A stretch of 64,000 nucleotides of DNA from Limnohabitans sp. Jir72 (GTDB lineage Bacteria > Pseudomonadota > Gammaproteobacteria > Burkholderiales > Burkholderiaceae_C). The stretch is taken from the NCBI RefSeq assembly GCF_003063575.1, contig NZ_NESC01000009.1, forward strand, positions 62,001-126,000, read 5' to 3'. The notes under the pieces are model-generated. The model was not told the DNA's origin. It saw nothing but the letters and a program-made list of their open reading frames with translations, and searched no databases. Each line of letters opens with the position of its first letter. The stretch's first letter is position 1. This document shows positions 42,567-51,084 of this stretch, one piece after another. Made by a program: the position numbers and the translations under genes.

Positions 42567-44213
42567 TCAGGACAGGGCTTGCTCGCGGATGTGGTCCACA
42601 TGCGCTTGCAAAGAGCGTGCGGCCACGGGCCACAGGCGGGGCGGCACGTCGTCGTAGGCTTTTTCCACCCACTCTTGCAGGCTGCCTTGGGGCAGGGCTT
42701 GCATGGCGGCGGCGATTTTGGCCTCGCGCCTCATGCGGTGCGCCTTCAGCTGCGTGATGGCTTGGTGGGCAAAGCCCAGCACATGGCCGTGCGCGGGCAG
42801 AATGAATTCGATGTTCCCGGCCTCACAGGCAGCCGCCAGTTTGTCCAGCGAGTCGAGGTAGTCGCCCATGTGGCCGTCGGGTGGGTCGATCACGGTGGTG
42901 CTGCCGTTGAGCACATGGTCGCCCGAAAACAGCAGGCCGTCTTCTTCCAGCACCAGGCACAGGTGGTTGGCCGCATGGCCGGGCGTGTGCACCACGCGCA
43001 GGGTGTGGGTGATCTCGCCATCGACGCCAATGCCTTGCAAGACCAGTTTTTCGCCATCGGCCAGCTCGCGGTCGGGCGTGAAGCGGCTGTTGGCGCGGGC
43101 GGTGGGACGCGATGCCAGGCCCAGGATGGGCGGCTTGTGCGTGCACAGTGCCTGCAAGGGAGCCGCACCGGGGGAATGGTCAAAGTGTGAATGGGTGCAG
43201 ACGATGGCTTTGATCTGGCCACCTGCGGCGCGCCACAGGCGCTGCAGGTGGTCGTTGTCGGCCGGACCCGGGTCGATGGCGATGTAGCCGGTGTTGGGGT
43301 CGCCCACCAAATAACTGTTGGTGCCGGGGCCGGTCATCACGCCAGGGTTGGGGGCGGTCAGGCGTTGCACGTTTTGCAGCAGGGGCACGGGCAAATCGGT
43401 TTGCCAGTCCAGGTGGTGGTGGATTTGCCCATCGGGGGTGACCAGAGCCAGCTCGCCAAACGGTGCCTCGTGCTCCATGTAGCGCACTTCGTGGCCGCCC
43501 ACAAAACCGGCGCGGGGGCAGCTGGTCCACAGCGGCTCGTCGTTCACGGCGCAAGCTTGCAGCACGTCTTCGACCTGAGCGAAGGCTTTCAGGCGCTCGA
43601 GCGTGCGGATGGTCGGGAAGATGATGAAAAATTGACCCGCTTCGTGGCGTGTCAACGCGTCCGCCGGGCGCACCCAGACGGGCTCGAACTGCTCGGACTC
43701 GTCGGCCACCGGGGTCTGGCCTTCGGGCATGCGGGCCACCAGAAAAGGCACGTCAAAGCGGCGCGGCAGGTCACGGTCGGTGATCCAGTGGGCCAGCACG
43801 AACACTTGGTCGGCGGCCAGTGTCAGGCCATGGGCTTGGCACTGCGCAGCAAAAGGGGCTTTGCGGTCGATTTGCGCGATGTCCGCGTTGTCGGCCCAGC
43901 GGCCATCGGCATGGCGGGCGAAGAGGATGCCCAGCTCCTCAAAGCTTTCGCGGATGGCGGCAATGGCTTGCGTCAAGTGCAAGTCGCTTTGTTTGTCGCG
44001 GCGCGTGGCCATGCTGTGGGCTTGTGCGTCGGCTGCATCGATGCCGCCGCCCGGGAACACATAGGCGCCGGGCGCGAAGCTGGCCGTCATGGAGCGGCGG
44101 GTCATCAGGACCTCGATGCCTTGCGGGCCGTCGCGCAAGAGCAGCACGGTGGCGGCAGGGCGCAGGGGCGCGGGTTCACGTTGGGGGTGCAGGAGTTGGG
44201 ATGTGCGTGCCAT
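42567..44213 (-). CDS. Nudix hydrolase-metallo-beta-lactamase fusion protein
   Basis: A 548-residue two-domain protein. Residues about 15-245 form a Nudix domain resembling eukaryotic NUDT19/NUDT7 CoA diphosphatases: VFPGGGIDAAD and, after an insertion, AAIRESFEELGILF contain the split Nudix box. Residues about 270-490 form an MBL-fold hydrolase of the LACTB2 type with THSHFDHSPG, HTPGHAANHLCL, LFSGDHV and ILPAHG. The C-terminal tail is the winged-helix-like extension of that group. Both domains look intact. Role unknown; possible substrates are CoA or nucleotide derivatives and a thioester or RNA. Confidence 0.85.
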   Translation of the reverse strand: MARTSQLLHPQREPAPLRPAATVLLLRDGPQGIEVLMTRRSMTASFAPGAYVFPGGGIDAADAQAHSMATRRDKQSDLHLTQAIAAIRESFEELGILFARHADGRWADNADIAQIDRKAPFAAQCQAHGLTLAADQVFVLAHWITDRDLPRRFDVPFLVARMPEGQTPVADESEQFEPVWVRPADALTRHEAGQFFIIFPTIRTLERLKAFAQVEDVLQACAVNDEPLWTSCPRAGFVGGHEVRYMEHEAPFGELALVTPDGQIHHHLDWQTDLPVPLLQNVQRLTAPNPGVMTGPGTNSYLVGDPNTGYIAIDPGPADNDHLQRLWRAAGGQIKAIVCTHSHFDHSPGAAPLQALCTHKPPILGLASRPTARANSRFTPDRELADGEKLVLQGIGVDGEITHTLRVVHTPGHAANHLCLVLEEDGLLFSGDHVLNGSTTVIDPPDGHMGDYLDSLDKLAAACEAGNIEFILPAHGHVLGFAHQAITQLKAHRMRREAKIAAAMQALPQGSLQEWVEKAYDDVPPRLWPVAARSLQAHVDHIREQALS

Positions 44214-44283
44214 GCCCCATTATCAGGTGTGCATCGTTTTTGGGCTGTCGTTCCCGTGTTGACCAAGGGCGATAATTGCCGCC

Positions 44284-45168
44284 ATGCACATCCGCTTTAC
44301 CAAGATGCAAGGGGCCGGCAACGATTTTGTCGTGCTCGACGAAACCCGTGGCCGCTTGGGCCTGACCACGGCCCAATACCGCTTTTTGGCCGACCGCCAC
44401 TTTGGCGTGGGGGCCGATCAGATCCTGACCGTGCGGCCTTCGCCCGCGCCAGGCCTGGACTTTGAGTACGTGATCCACAACGCCGACGGCGGCGAGGTGG
44501 AGCACTGCGGCAACGGTGCCCGCTGCTTTGTGCGCTATGTGCGCGACAAGGGCCTGACCGACAAGACCGCCGTGCGCGTGAAGGTGCAGCAAGGCGAGAT
44601 TGAATTGCGCATGAACCCCGACGGTCGCGTGACGGTGAACATGGGCGCGCCCGTGTTCGACTGGGAGCGTGTGCCCTTCAACCCCATCGGCCTCATCAGC
44701 GACCAGGTCAATGGCTGGCCGGTGTTTGATTTGGCGCTGGGCGAACTGGGCGTTGCACCTTCCATGGCGAGGGTGGGTGTGGTGTCCATGGGCAACCCGC
44801 ATGCAGTGCAGCGGGTGGACGATGTGGACACCTTCCCAGTCTTGGCCCAAGGCTCCTTGATTGAAAACCACCCGGCTTTCCCCAAGCGGGTGAATGCGGG
44901 CTTCATGCAGATCGTCTCGCGCAGCCAGATCAAGCTGCGTGTGTTCGAGCGCGGCTCGGGCGAGACGCTGGCCTGCGGCACCGGCGCTTGTGCGGCGGTG
45001 GTGGCGGGCATTCGCCAGGGCTGGCTGGACAGCCGTGTCGATGTGCAGACCCACGGCGGCGTGCTCACCATCGAATGGGCCGGCCAGGCCGACAGCCCGG
45101 TGCTGATGACCGGCCCCGCGACCTCGGTGTTCGACGGCGAGATCGATGTGCCCGACACCCTTTCCTGA
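44284..45168 (+). CDS. dapF: Diaminopimelate epimerase
   Basis: A 294-residue cofactor-independent epimerase converting LL- to meso-diaminopimelate, used in lysine synthesis and the peptidoglycan made by the mur genes further downstream. The two catalytic cysteines are in EHCGNGARC (near residue 78) and LACGTGACA (near residue 234). The N terminus [15 protein letters not shown] is typical. It diverges from the Nudix-MBL gene and starts the dapF-DUF484-xerC-rlmI run. Confidence 0.96.
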   Translation: MHIRFTKMQGAGNDFVVLDETRGRLGLTTAQYRFLADRHFGVGADQILTVRPSPAPGLDFEYVIHNADGGEVEHCGNGARCFVRYVRDKGLTDKTAVRVKVQQGEIELRMNPDGRVTVNMGAPVFDWERVPFNPIGLISDQVNGWPVFDLALGELGVAPSMARVGVVSMGNPHAVQRVDDVDTFPVLAQGSLIENHPAFPKRVNAGFMQIVSRSQIKLRVFERGSGETLACGTGACAAVVAGIRQGWLDSRVDVQTHGGVLTIEWAGQADSPVLMTGPATSVFDGEIDVPDTLS

Positions 45169-45186
45169 ATTTCTGGAGACAAGAAC

Positions 45187-45867
45187 ATGACCACGCCTGA
45201 ACCCATGAGCCCGATCACCGAAGACGACATCGCCGATTACTTGGTGAACACACCGGACTTTTTTGAGCGCCATGCCTCTTTGCTGGCCACGGTGCAGCTG
45301 ACGCACCCCCAAAGCCACCGCGCCGTGGGCTTGCAAGAGCGCCAGGCTCAAATGCTGCGCGACAAGATCAAGGGGCTGGAGCACCGCATCATGGACATGA
45401 TCCGGCACGGCAACGAGAACATGATCCTGACGGACAAGCTGCACCGCTGGTCTTGCGATCTGCTGGTCGCGCAGCCCGAGCATTTGACCGAATCGGCACT
45501 GGAGAACATTCGTGAACTCTTCCAGGTGCCCCAAGTCGCTTTGCGTTTGTGGTCTTTGGACGAGGCCCACAGCCAAGCGGGCTACGCACAAGGCGTGACG
45601 GATGCGGTCAAAGACCTGGCCACCTCGCTGGACACGCCCTATGTGGGGCCGAACACCGGCTACGAAGCGGTGCAGTGGTTGCCCGAACCGACCCAGGCCG
45701 CGTCGCTGGCCTTGCTGGCTTTGCGCGCAGCACCCGGTCAGGCACCGTTTGGTTTGCTGGTGTTGGCCTCGCCTGATGCCCAGCGATTCAACAGCCAAAT
45801 GGGCACCGATTTGCTCGAACGCCTGGCCGAACTGGCCGGGGCTGCTTTGTCGGTTCTGCGCGCCTGA
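45187..45867 (+). CDS. DUF484 family protein
   Basis: A 226-residue DUF484 protein, a GAF-like fold family found between dapF and xerC in many proteobacteria, including E. coli YigA. The N-terminal DIADYLVNTPDFFERHASLLATVQLTHP is the most conserved segment (read in parts). Function is unknown; synteny suggests a link to chromosome dimer resolution or the cell envelope. It begins 18 bp after dapF. Confidence 0.88.
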   Translation: MTTPEPMSPITEDDIADYLVNTPDFFERHASLLATVQLTHPQSHRAVGLQERQAQMLRDKIKGLEHRIMDMIRHGNENMILTDKLHRWSCDLLVAQPEHLTESALENIRELFQVPQVALRLWSLDEAHSQAGYAQGVTDAVKDLATSLDTPYVGPNTGYEAVQWLPEPTQAASLALLALRAAPGQAPFGLLVLASPDAQRFNSQMGTDLLERLAELAGAALSVLRA

Positions 45868-45882
45868 CGCCAAAGCGCTCGC

Positions 45883-47019
45883 ATGGCAAAGCCCACCGCT
45901 GAGCAAACATGGCATGTGGAGGACATGGTCTTGCCCTGGCCAGCCACTCTGGAGGGCCTGTCATCGCGAGCGACTACCGGGGCCCCGTCAGAGCGAGCGA
46001 AGCCCGAGGATCTGTCATTGCGAGCGAAGCGCGGCAATCCAGCTTCAACGGAGCCACCAACCGACCCGCTGGTGACCCGCTACCTGGACCATGTGCGTTT
46101 TGAAAAACGCCTGGCCGAGCGCACCTGCACCCTGTACCGGTTGGACTTGATCCGCCTGGCCGACATGGCTGAGGCCTCCAAGGTGCCTTTGCTGCAGGTG
46201 CAGACCGGCCACATCCGCCGCTGGGTGGCGCAGATGCACAGCGCAGGCCGCAGCGGTCGGGGCATTGCACTCATCTTGTCGGGCTGGCGTGGTTTTTACA
46301 CTTGGCTCGGGCGCGAAGGGCTGATCGGCCACAACCCGGTGGTCGATGTGCGCGCACCCCGTGTGGCCAAGCCTTTGCCCAAAGCCCTGGGGGTGGACGA
46401 GGCGGTGCAATTGGCCGAACACGAGGAATTGGACGACGACCCCTGGCTCGAAGCCCGTGATGCCGCCATGGTCGAGCTGCTTTATGGCTGCGGCTTGCGC
46501 GTGGCCGAGCTGACCGGTCTGGACGTGCTGCCCAGTGCCGAGGCGTCGCGTGCCGGGCGCGGCTGGATCGATGTGCAAAACGCCGAAGTGCAAGTGCAAG
46601 GCAAAGGCGGCAAGCGCCGCAGCGTGCCGCTGGGCAGCGCTGCCACCCAAGCGCTCGCGCATTGGTTGGCGGTGCGCACGCAGGTGCCGGGCATGTTGAC
46701 GCAGGCCACGCCCGGGGCCTCGCCCGCATCGCTGGCGCTGTTTCCGGGCCGGCATGGCACGCGTTTGACGGCCCGCTCGGTGGAGCTGCGCCTCAAGCGC
46801 CGCAGCCAGCTGGCGGGCTTGGCCACGCCGGTGCATCCGCACATGCTGCGCCACTCCTTTGCCAGCCATGTGCTGCAGTCCAGCGGTGACTTGCGGGCGG
46901 TGCAAGAACTGCTGGGCCACGCCAACATCACCACCACACAGGTCTACACGCGGCTGGACTTTCAGCACCTGGCCAAGGCCTACGACGCGGCGCACCCACG
47001 GGCCAAGCGCAAAGGCTGA
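45883..47019 (+). CDS. xerC: Tyrosine recombinase XerC with a repeat-derived N-terminal extension
   Basis: A 378-residue tyrosine recombinase that resolves chromosome dimers at dif with XerD. Catalytic residues are visible: Arg in YGCGLRVAELTGL, Lys in GKGGKRRSVPL, HxxR in HPHMLRHSFASH, and His and Tyr in LLGHANITTTQVYTRLD. The core domain begins at about residue 62 (PLVTRYLDHVRFEKRLAERT). The first 60 residues are extra and include three 9-residue repeats encoded by a 27-bp tandem repeat. Translation may start at the ATG at 45883 or at a GTG just before the core domain; the length of the real product is therefore uncertain. Confidence 0.88.
   Translation: MAKPTAEQTWHVEDMVLPWPATLEGLSSRATTGAPSERAKPEDLSLRAKRGNPASTEPPTDPLVTRYLDHVRFEKRLAERTCTLYRLDLIRLADMAEASKVPLLQVQTGHIRRWVAQMHSAGRSGRGIALILSGWRGFYTWLGREGLIGHNPVVDVRAPRVAKPLPKALGVDEAVQLAEHEELDDDPWLEARDAAMVELLYGCGLRVAELTGLDVLPSAEASRAGRGWIDVQNAEVQVQGKGGKRRSVPLGSAATQALAHWLAVRTQVPGMLTQATPGASPASLALFPGRHGTRLTARSVELRLKRRSQLAGLATPVHPHMLRHSFASHVLQSSGDLRAVQELLGHANITTTQVYTRLDFQHLAKAYDAAHPRAKRKG
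45960..46042 (+). repeat. 27-bp tandem repeat inside xerC, related to a dispersed element
   Basis: Copies begin at 45960 (GTCATCGCGAGCGA), 45987 (GTCAGAGCGAGCGAAG) and 46014 (GTCATTGCGAGCGAAG), exactly 27 bp apart. The third copy continues with CGCGGCAATCCAG and matches the widespread GTCATTGCGAGCG dispersed repeat seen in many bacterial genomes. In frame it encodes SSRATTGAP, SERAKPEDL and SLRAKRGNP. Confidence 0.8.
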
Positions 47020-47050
47020 AGGCTTGGGTATGTGCCCGACAATAGGGTCC

Positions 47051-48232
47051 ATGAAAACCATTCGACTCAAAGACGGCAAGGAACGCTCCTTGCTGCGCCG
47101 CCACCCTTGGGTGTTTGACTCTGCCATTGCCAAAGGCGGCGGCGATCCGGGCGAGACGGTGCGCGTGGAGTCGCATGCCGGGCAGTTCCTGGGCTGGGCG
47201 TCGTTCAGCCCATCCTCACGCATCCGGGCGCGCATCTGGAGTTTTGACGAGGCGCAGCGCATCGACGCGGCCTTCATCGAGTCGCGCATTGCCCAGGCCG
47301 TGGCCGCCCGCCAGTGGTTTGACATCCAAAGCGACGGCGTGCGCCTGGTGCATGGCGAGTCCGACGGTTTGCCCGGCCTGATCGTCGACCGCTACGCAGA
47401 CACCTTGGTCGCGCAGTTCACCAGCTGCGGCACCGAGCGCTTCAAACAGGCGATTGCCGATGCTTTGCTCAAAATCACGGGCCTCTCGCGTTTGTATGAA
47501 AGGTCCGATGCCAATGTGCGCAGCTTGGAGGGCCTGCCCGAAGTCACCGGCTGGCTGCGCGGCGAAGGCTCCACCGAGATCACCATCCGCGAACACGACT
47601 GGCAGCTGACGCTGGACATCGCCACCGGTCACAAAACGGGTTTTTATCTGGACCAACGTGACAGCCGCCAGCGCTTTGCGCAGCACACGCGCCACCGCCA
47701 GTTTGGCAAGGTGCTCAACTGCTATTGCTATACCGGCGGCTTCACCGTGGCCGCTCTGGCGGGTGGGGCAGGGCATGTGACGTCCATCGACTCGTCCGCA
47801 CCTGCGCTTGACCGTGCCCGTGCCCATGTGCGCCTGAATGGCTTTGACGAGTCTCGGGCCACTTTCATGGACGCCGACGTGAACGCCAGCCTGCGCGCCT
47901 TCATCGAAGCGGGCGAGACCTTTGATGCGATCGTGCTCGATCCGCCGAAGTTCGCACCCACAGCGGCTCACGCGGATCGCGCAGCCCGCGCCTACAAGGA
48001 CATCAACCGCCTGGCCTTCAAGCTGTTGTCGCCCGGCGGTGAGTTGTTCACCTATTCCTGCTCGGGCGGCATCAGCGCTGACTTGTTCCACAAAATCGTG
48101 GCCTCGGCCGGCACCGATGCCGGTGTGGACGGCTTCATCAGCGAACGCTTGCAAGGCGCACCCGACCACCCGATGACCATCGATTTCCCCGAAGGTGAGT
48201 ACCTGAAAGGTTTGGTGGTGGTGCGCAAGTGA
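47051..48232 (+). CDS. rlmI: Class I rRNA methyltransferase, RlmI-like
   Basis: A 393-residue SAM-dependent methyltransferase. RlmI makes m5C1962 in 23S rRNA. An N-terminal PUA-like domain (RLKDGKERSLLRRHPWVFDSAI) precedes an EEHEE region (VHGESDGLPGLIVDRYADTLV in parts) and the Rossmann core with KTGFYLDQRDSR, NCYCYTGGFTVAAL, DPPKFAPT and TYSCSGGIS. The ATG at 47051 fits the family start. It begins 31 bp after xerC. Confidence 0.88.
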   Translation: MKTIRLKDGKERSLLRRHPWVFDSAIAKGGGDPGETVRVESHAGQFLGWASFSPSSRIRARIWSFDEAQRIDAAFIESRIAQAVAARQWFDIQSDGVRLVHGESDGLPGLIVDRYADTLVAQFTSCGTERFKQAIADALLKITGLSRLYERSDANVRSLEGLPEVTGWLRGEGSTEITIREHDWQLTLDIATGHKTGFYLDQRDSRQRFAQHTRHRQFGKVLNCYCYTGGFTVAALAGGAGHVTSIDSSAPALDRARAHVRLNGFDESRATFMDADVNASLRAFIEAGETFDAIVLDPPKFAPTAAHADRAARAYKDINRLAFKLLSPGGELFTYSCSGGISADLFHKIVASAGTDAGVDGFISERLQGAPDHPMTIDFPEGEYLKGLVVVRK

Positions 48233-48321
48233 GCACCGCCCGGGGCGAAGCCCCCGGCCCCACCCCGCCTTGTATTCGTCGCTAAACTCCCCACCTCTTG
48301 TTTTTGATCCCGGAGCATTCC

Positions 48322-49422
48322 ATGGCCCTCATTCCTGCAACCATCCTCACCGGCTTTTTGGGCTCGGGCAAAACCACCTTGCTCAAGCGTGTGTTGACCG
48401 AGGCTCATGGCCAGAAGATCGCCGTGATCGAGAACGAGTTTGGCGAGGAAAACATCGACAACGACATCTTGGTGTCTGACACCAACGAGCAGATTATCCA
48501 GATGAGCAATGGCTGCATCTGCTGCACCATCCGCGAAGACTTGCGCGCCACGCTGCAATTGCTGGCCGCCAAGCGCCGCAAGGGCATGCTGACTTTTGAC
48601 CGCATCGTGATCGAAACCACCGGCCTGGCCGATCCGGGGCCGGTGGCGCAGACTTTTTTCATGGACGATGAGATCGCAGAGACCTTTTTGCTGGACTCCA
48701 TCTTGACGTTGGTGGACGCCAAGCACGCGGCTCAGCAACTCAACGACCGCGTGGAGGCGCAGCGCCAGGTTGGCTTTGCCGACCAGATCTTCATCAGCAA
48801 GGCCGATCTGGTGTCGGCTGAAGAACTCGATGCTTTGCAGCACCGCCTCAAGCACATGAACCCGCGTGCGCCGCAAAAGGTGGTGCATTTTGGTGAGGTG
48901 GCTTTGAGTGAAGTTTTTGACCTCAAGGGCTTCAATCTGAACGCCAAACTCGACATCGACCCAGACTTTCTCCGTGACGACAGCCACGACCACGCGCACG
49001 GTGAGCATTGCGATCACCCTTCGCACCAACATGATCACCATGACCATGACCATGAACATGGCGAGCACTGCGACCACCCTTCGCATGACCACGAACACGG
49101 ACAGGGCCACCACCATCACCATGATGACGATGTGAAGAGTTTCGTGTTCCGTTCAGAGCGGGCTTTTGATCCGGCCAAGTTGGAAGACTTCTTGGGTGCC
49201 ATCGTCAACATTTACGGCCCGCGCATGCTGCGCTACAAAGGTGTGCTGAACATGCGCGGCACCGAGCGCAAGGTGATCTTTCAGGGCGTGCACCAGCTCA
49301 TGGGCAGTGATCTGGGTCCTCAGTGGGCTGAGGGTGAGATAAAAATGAGCAAAATGGTATTCATTGGCATTGATTTGCCCAAGGATATTTTGTTGCAAGG
49401 CCTGGATCAGTGCCTGATTTGA
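48322..49422 (+). CDS. COG0523 (CobW/ZigA-like) G3E GTPase with His-rich segment
   Basis: A 366-residue G3E P-loop GTPase. Seen: Walker A GFLGSGKTT (residues about 10-18), IENEFGEENIDNDIL, the metal-binding GCICC motif, Walker B-like ETTGLADPGP, SKADL for guanine binding and a CobW C-terminal domain. Residues about 222-272 are rich in His and Asp and contain two copies of HGEHCDHPSH spaced by 20 residues. Such proteins deliver zinc or other metals. The ATG at 48322 has a CGGAGC ribosome site. A terminator follows. Confidence 0.88.
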   Translation: MALIPATILTGFLGSGKTTLLKRVLTEAHGQKIAVIENEFGEENIDNDILVSDTNEQIIQMSNGCICCTIREDLRATLQLLAAKRRKGMLTFDRIVIETTGLADPGPVAQTFFMDDEIAETFLLDSILTLVDAKHAAQQLNDRVEAQRQVGFADQIFISKADLVSAEELDALQHRLKHMNPRAPQKVVHFGEVALSEVFDLKGFNLNAKLDIDPDFLRDDSHDHAHGEHCDHPSHQHDHHDHDHEHGEHCDHPSHDHEHGQGHHHHHDDDVKSFVFRSERAFDPAKLEDFLGAIVNIYGPRMLRYKGVLNMRGTERKVIFQGVHQLMGSDLGPQWAEGEIKMSKMVFIGIDLPKDILLQGLDQCLI

Positions 49423-49435
49423 GTCGGTTCGGCGC

Positions 49436-49459
49436 AGCACCAAGAAGGTGCTTTTTCTT
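49436..49459 (+). terminator. Intrinsic terminator after the COG0523 gene
   Basis: AGCACC (49436-49441) pairs with GGTGCT (49447-49452) over the loop AAGAA, followed by TTTTCTT. It separates the GTPase gene from the DksA-like gene, which therefore needs its own promoter; TACAAT at 49510-49515 is a candidate -10 box, but no good -35 is visible. Confidence 0.75.
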
Positions 49460-49668
49460 GGAACTTCTCTTTAATCCGCCTCCCGGCGTTTTTTGAACGT
49501 TCTTGTCGCTACAATCGCCGCCCTGACGGCACCCTCTTTTGAGGGGCGTGCGAACCCCACAAGGTCTATAACAAGGGTTTGAGATGTCCATGTACGGGTC
49601 AGGAGCAGATGCATGCCTTGTGCTGCCATGGCCTGACTTGCCCTTCAAACACGGCTAGGAGACAAGAC

Positions 49669-50739
49669 GTGAAGACCTCGAAAAAACCGGTTGCCAAAGC
49701 GGTGCCAACCAAAGTGCAGGTGAAAACCAAAGCTGCGGTTGCAAAACCTGTGGTGCCTGTCAAAGCCAAACTCGTCGTTCCAGGTAAAGCGGCTACCAAG
49801 CCCGCAGCCCCTAAGAAGTCAGGCGTCGCAACACCGGCGAAGGCTACCCAGGTCACTGTGAAAGCCGCAGCCAAGCCTGTGCCCGCCAAAAAAGCGGCTG
49901 TCACCACTGCGGTGGTCACAGCCAAAACGAAATCGCCAGCGCCGCCTGCCAAGAAAACAGTGGTCGGTGCGACCAACGCCAGCCTAGCCGTTAAGGCCAA
50001 GGCTGCCCCTGTACCGTCTGTGAAAAAGGCGTCTGCAGCTTCTCAAGTGAAACCTATGCCTGTTACCAAAGTGGAGCCTTCTAAATCGCCCGCAGCGCCT
50101 GCGCCTGCGCCTGCTACGCCAACTGCCGCCGCGCCTGATCAACTGGTGCGTGCGACTCGACCCTCTGCGCGTTTGGCTCAGATCACCGTGCCATCTTTGC
50201 CCCCTGCGGTGGCTTCTACGGCCGCCAAGGCCAGTTTCTTGCCCAGCGCGCCAGCACCAGTGTCTGTCCCGTTTGCACCTGTCAAAAAGGATGCAAAACT
50301 GGCGGGCAATTGGAAAAGCAAGAAGCTTGAGGATTTAACAGATGCTGAAGTGCTGGCGATGCCAGATGCGGAGTACATGAACGATGTGCAGATGGCCTAC
50401 TTTCGCCGCAAGTTGGTGATGCTCAAGCAAGATATCCTCAACAGTGCTGGAGAGACCACCGAGCACCTGCGAGAAGACACGGTGGTGGTGCCCGATCCGG
50501 CTGACCGCGCGACGATCGAAGAAGAGCATGCACTGGAGTTGCGTACCCGCGACCGTGAACGCAAGCTGCTCAAAAAGATTGAACAGTCGATCGTTCGAAT
50601 TGACGCGGGTGACTATGGCTTTTGTGACGAGACCGGTGAGGCCATTGGCGTGGGGCGTCTGCTGGCGCGTCCTACGGCCACCTTGTCGCTGGAAGCGCAG
50701 CAACGGCGTGAACTCAAACAAAAAATGTTTGGCGATTGA
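49669..50739 (+). CDS. dksA: DksA-like RNA polymerase-binding protein with long Lys/Ala/Pro-rich N terminus
   Basis: A 356-residue protein. The C-terminal 150 residues are DksA: MNDVQMAYFRRKLVMLKQDIL opens the coiled coil, its tip carries the key DPADRATIEEE (two Asp of DxxDxA) and the globular end has GDYGFCDETGEAIGVGRLLARPTATLS. DksA helps ppGpp control transcription at RNA polymerase. Of the four zinc-finger cysteines only the first remains, so zinc is probably not bound. Residues 1 to about 200 are low-complexity and histone H1-like. GTG at 49669 with TAGGAGAC upstream was chosen; the frame is open upstream. Confidence 0.85.
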   Translation: MKTSKKPVAKAVPTKVQVKTKAAVAKPVVPVKAKLVVPGKAATKPAAPKKSGVATPAKATQVTVKAAAKPVPAKKAAVTTAVVTAKTKSPAPPAKKTVVGATNASLAVKAKAAPVPSVKKASAASQVKPMPVTKVEPSKSPAAPAPAPATPTAAAPDQLVRATRPSARLAQITVPSLPPAVASTAAKASFLPSAPAPVSVPFAPVKKDAKLAGNWKSKKLEDLTDAEVLAMPDAEYMNDVQMAYFRRKLVMLKQDILNSAGETTEHLREDTVVVPDPADRATIEEEHALELRTRDRERKLLKKIEQSIVRIDAGDYGFCDETGEAIGVGRLLARPTATLSLEAQQRRELKQKMFGD

Positions 50740-50764
50740 GCCTGGGTCAATCGGAGCGCAAATT

Positions 50765-50790
50765 AAAACCCCTCTTTCGAGGGGTTTTTT
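50765..50790 (+). terminator. Intrinsic terminator after dksA
   Basis: AAAACCCCTC (50765-50774) pairs with GAGGGGTTTT (50779-50788) over a TTTC loop, with a further T run. It isolates dksA from the dcw cluster. Confidence 0.9.
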
Positions 50791-51013
50791 CATGGTGTGC
50801 TGGACTGGGAAGTTGATTTTGATGACTTCCCTAGGATTTATCCTGTTTTTTTGAAATTTTTACTTCCTTTAGGTATTACTTTCATTGCGCTTCGTAAGTG
50901 TCTAATTTTTAAAGAAATTTCCCTTTGAGTGACCTGAAAATTATGCGCTAAGCTGTTGATTTCATTGAAAAAATCTGACATGCCGCATCGCTGCGAAAGC
51001 TTTTCCTGATACA
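50791..51013. other. AT-rich intergenic region before the dcw cluster
   Basis: The stretch between the dksA terminator and the MraZ boxes is markedly richer in A and T than its surroundings (for example CTGTTTTTTTGAAATTTTTAC). No convincing gene is present; a 63-codon minus-strand frame shows no recognisable similarity. It probably contains the main mraZ promoter, but no sigma-70 pair with good spacing stands out. Confidence 0.6.
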
Positions 51014-51048
51014 GTGCAAAAAAGTGCAATTAAGTGGGGAAAAGTGCC
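51014..51048 (+). promoter_or_regulatory. MraZ-type operator: four boxes with a 10-bp period
   Basis: GTGCA (51014), GTGCA (51024), GTGGG (51034) and GTGCC (51044) are separated by exactly 5 A/T-rich bases each, except that the third spacer starts with G. MraZ is known to bind direct repeats of a TGGG-type pentamer with 5-bp spacers upstream of its own operon. The array ends 37 bp before the mraZ start. Confidence 0.75.
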
Positions 51049-51084
51049 TGCTGTTGACGCTTTCAATTGGAAAAGGTCATTCAC

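Noticed and set aside
50838-51029. A 63-codon minus-strand frame upstream of mraZ
   Set aside because: It lies in the AT-rich promoter region, overlaps the MraZ boxes and has no family resemblance; kept only as a remote possibility of a small protein.
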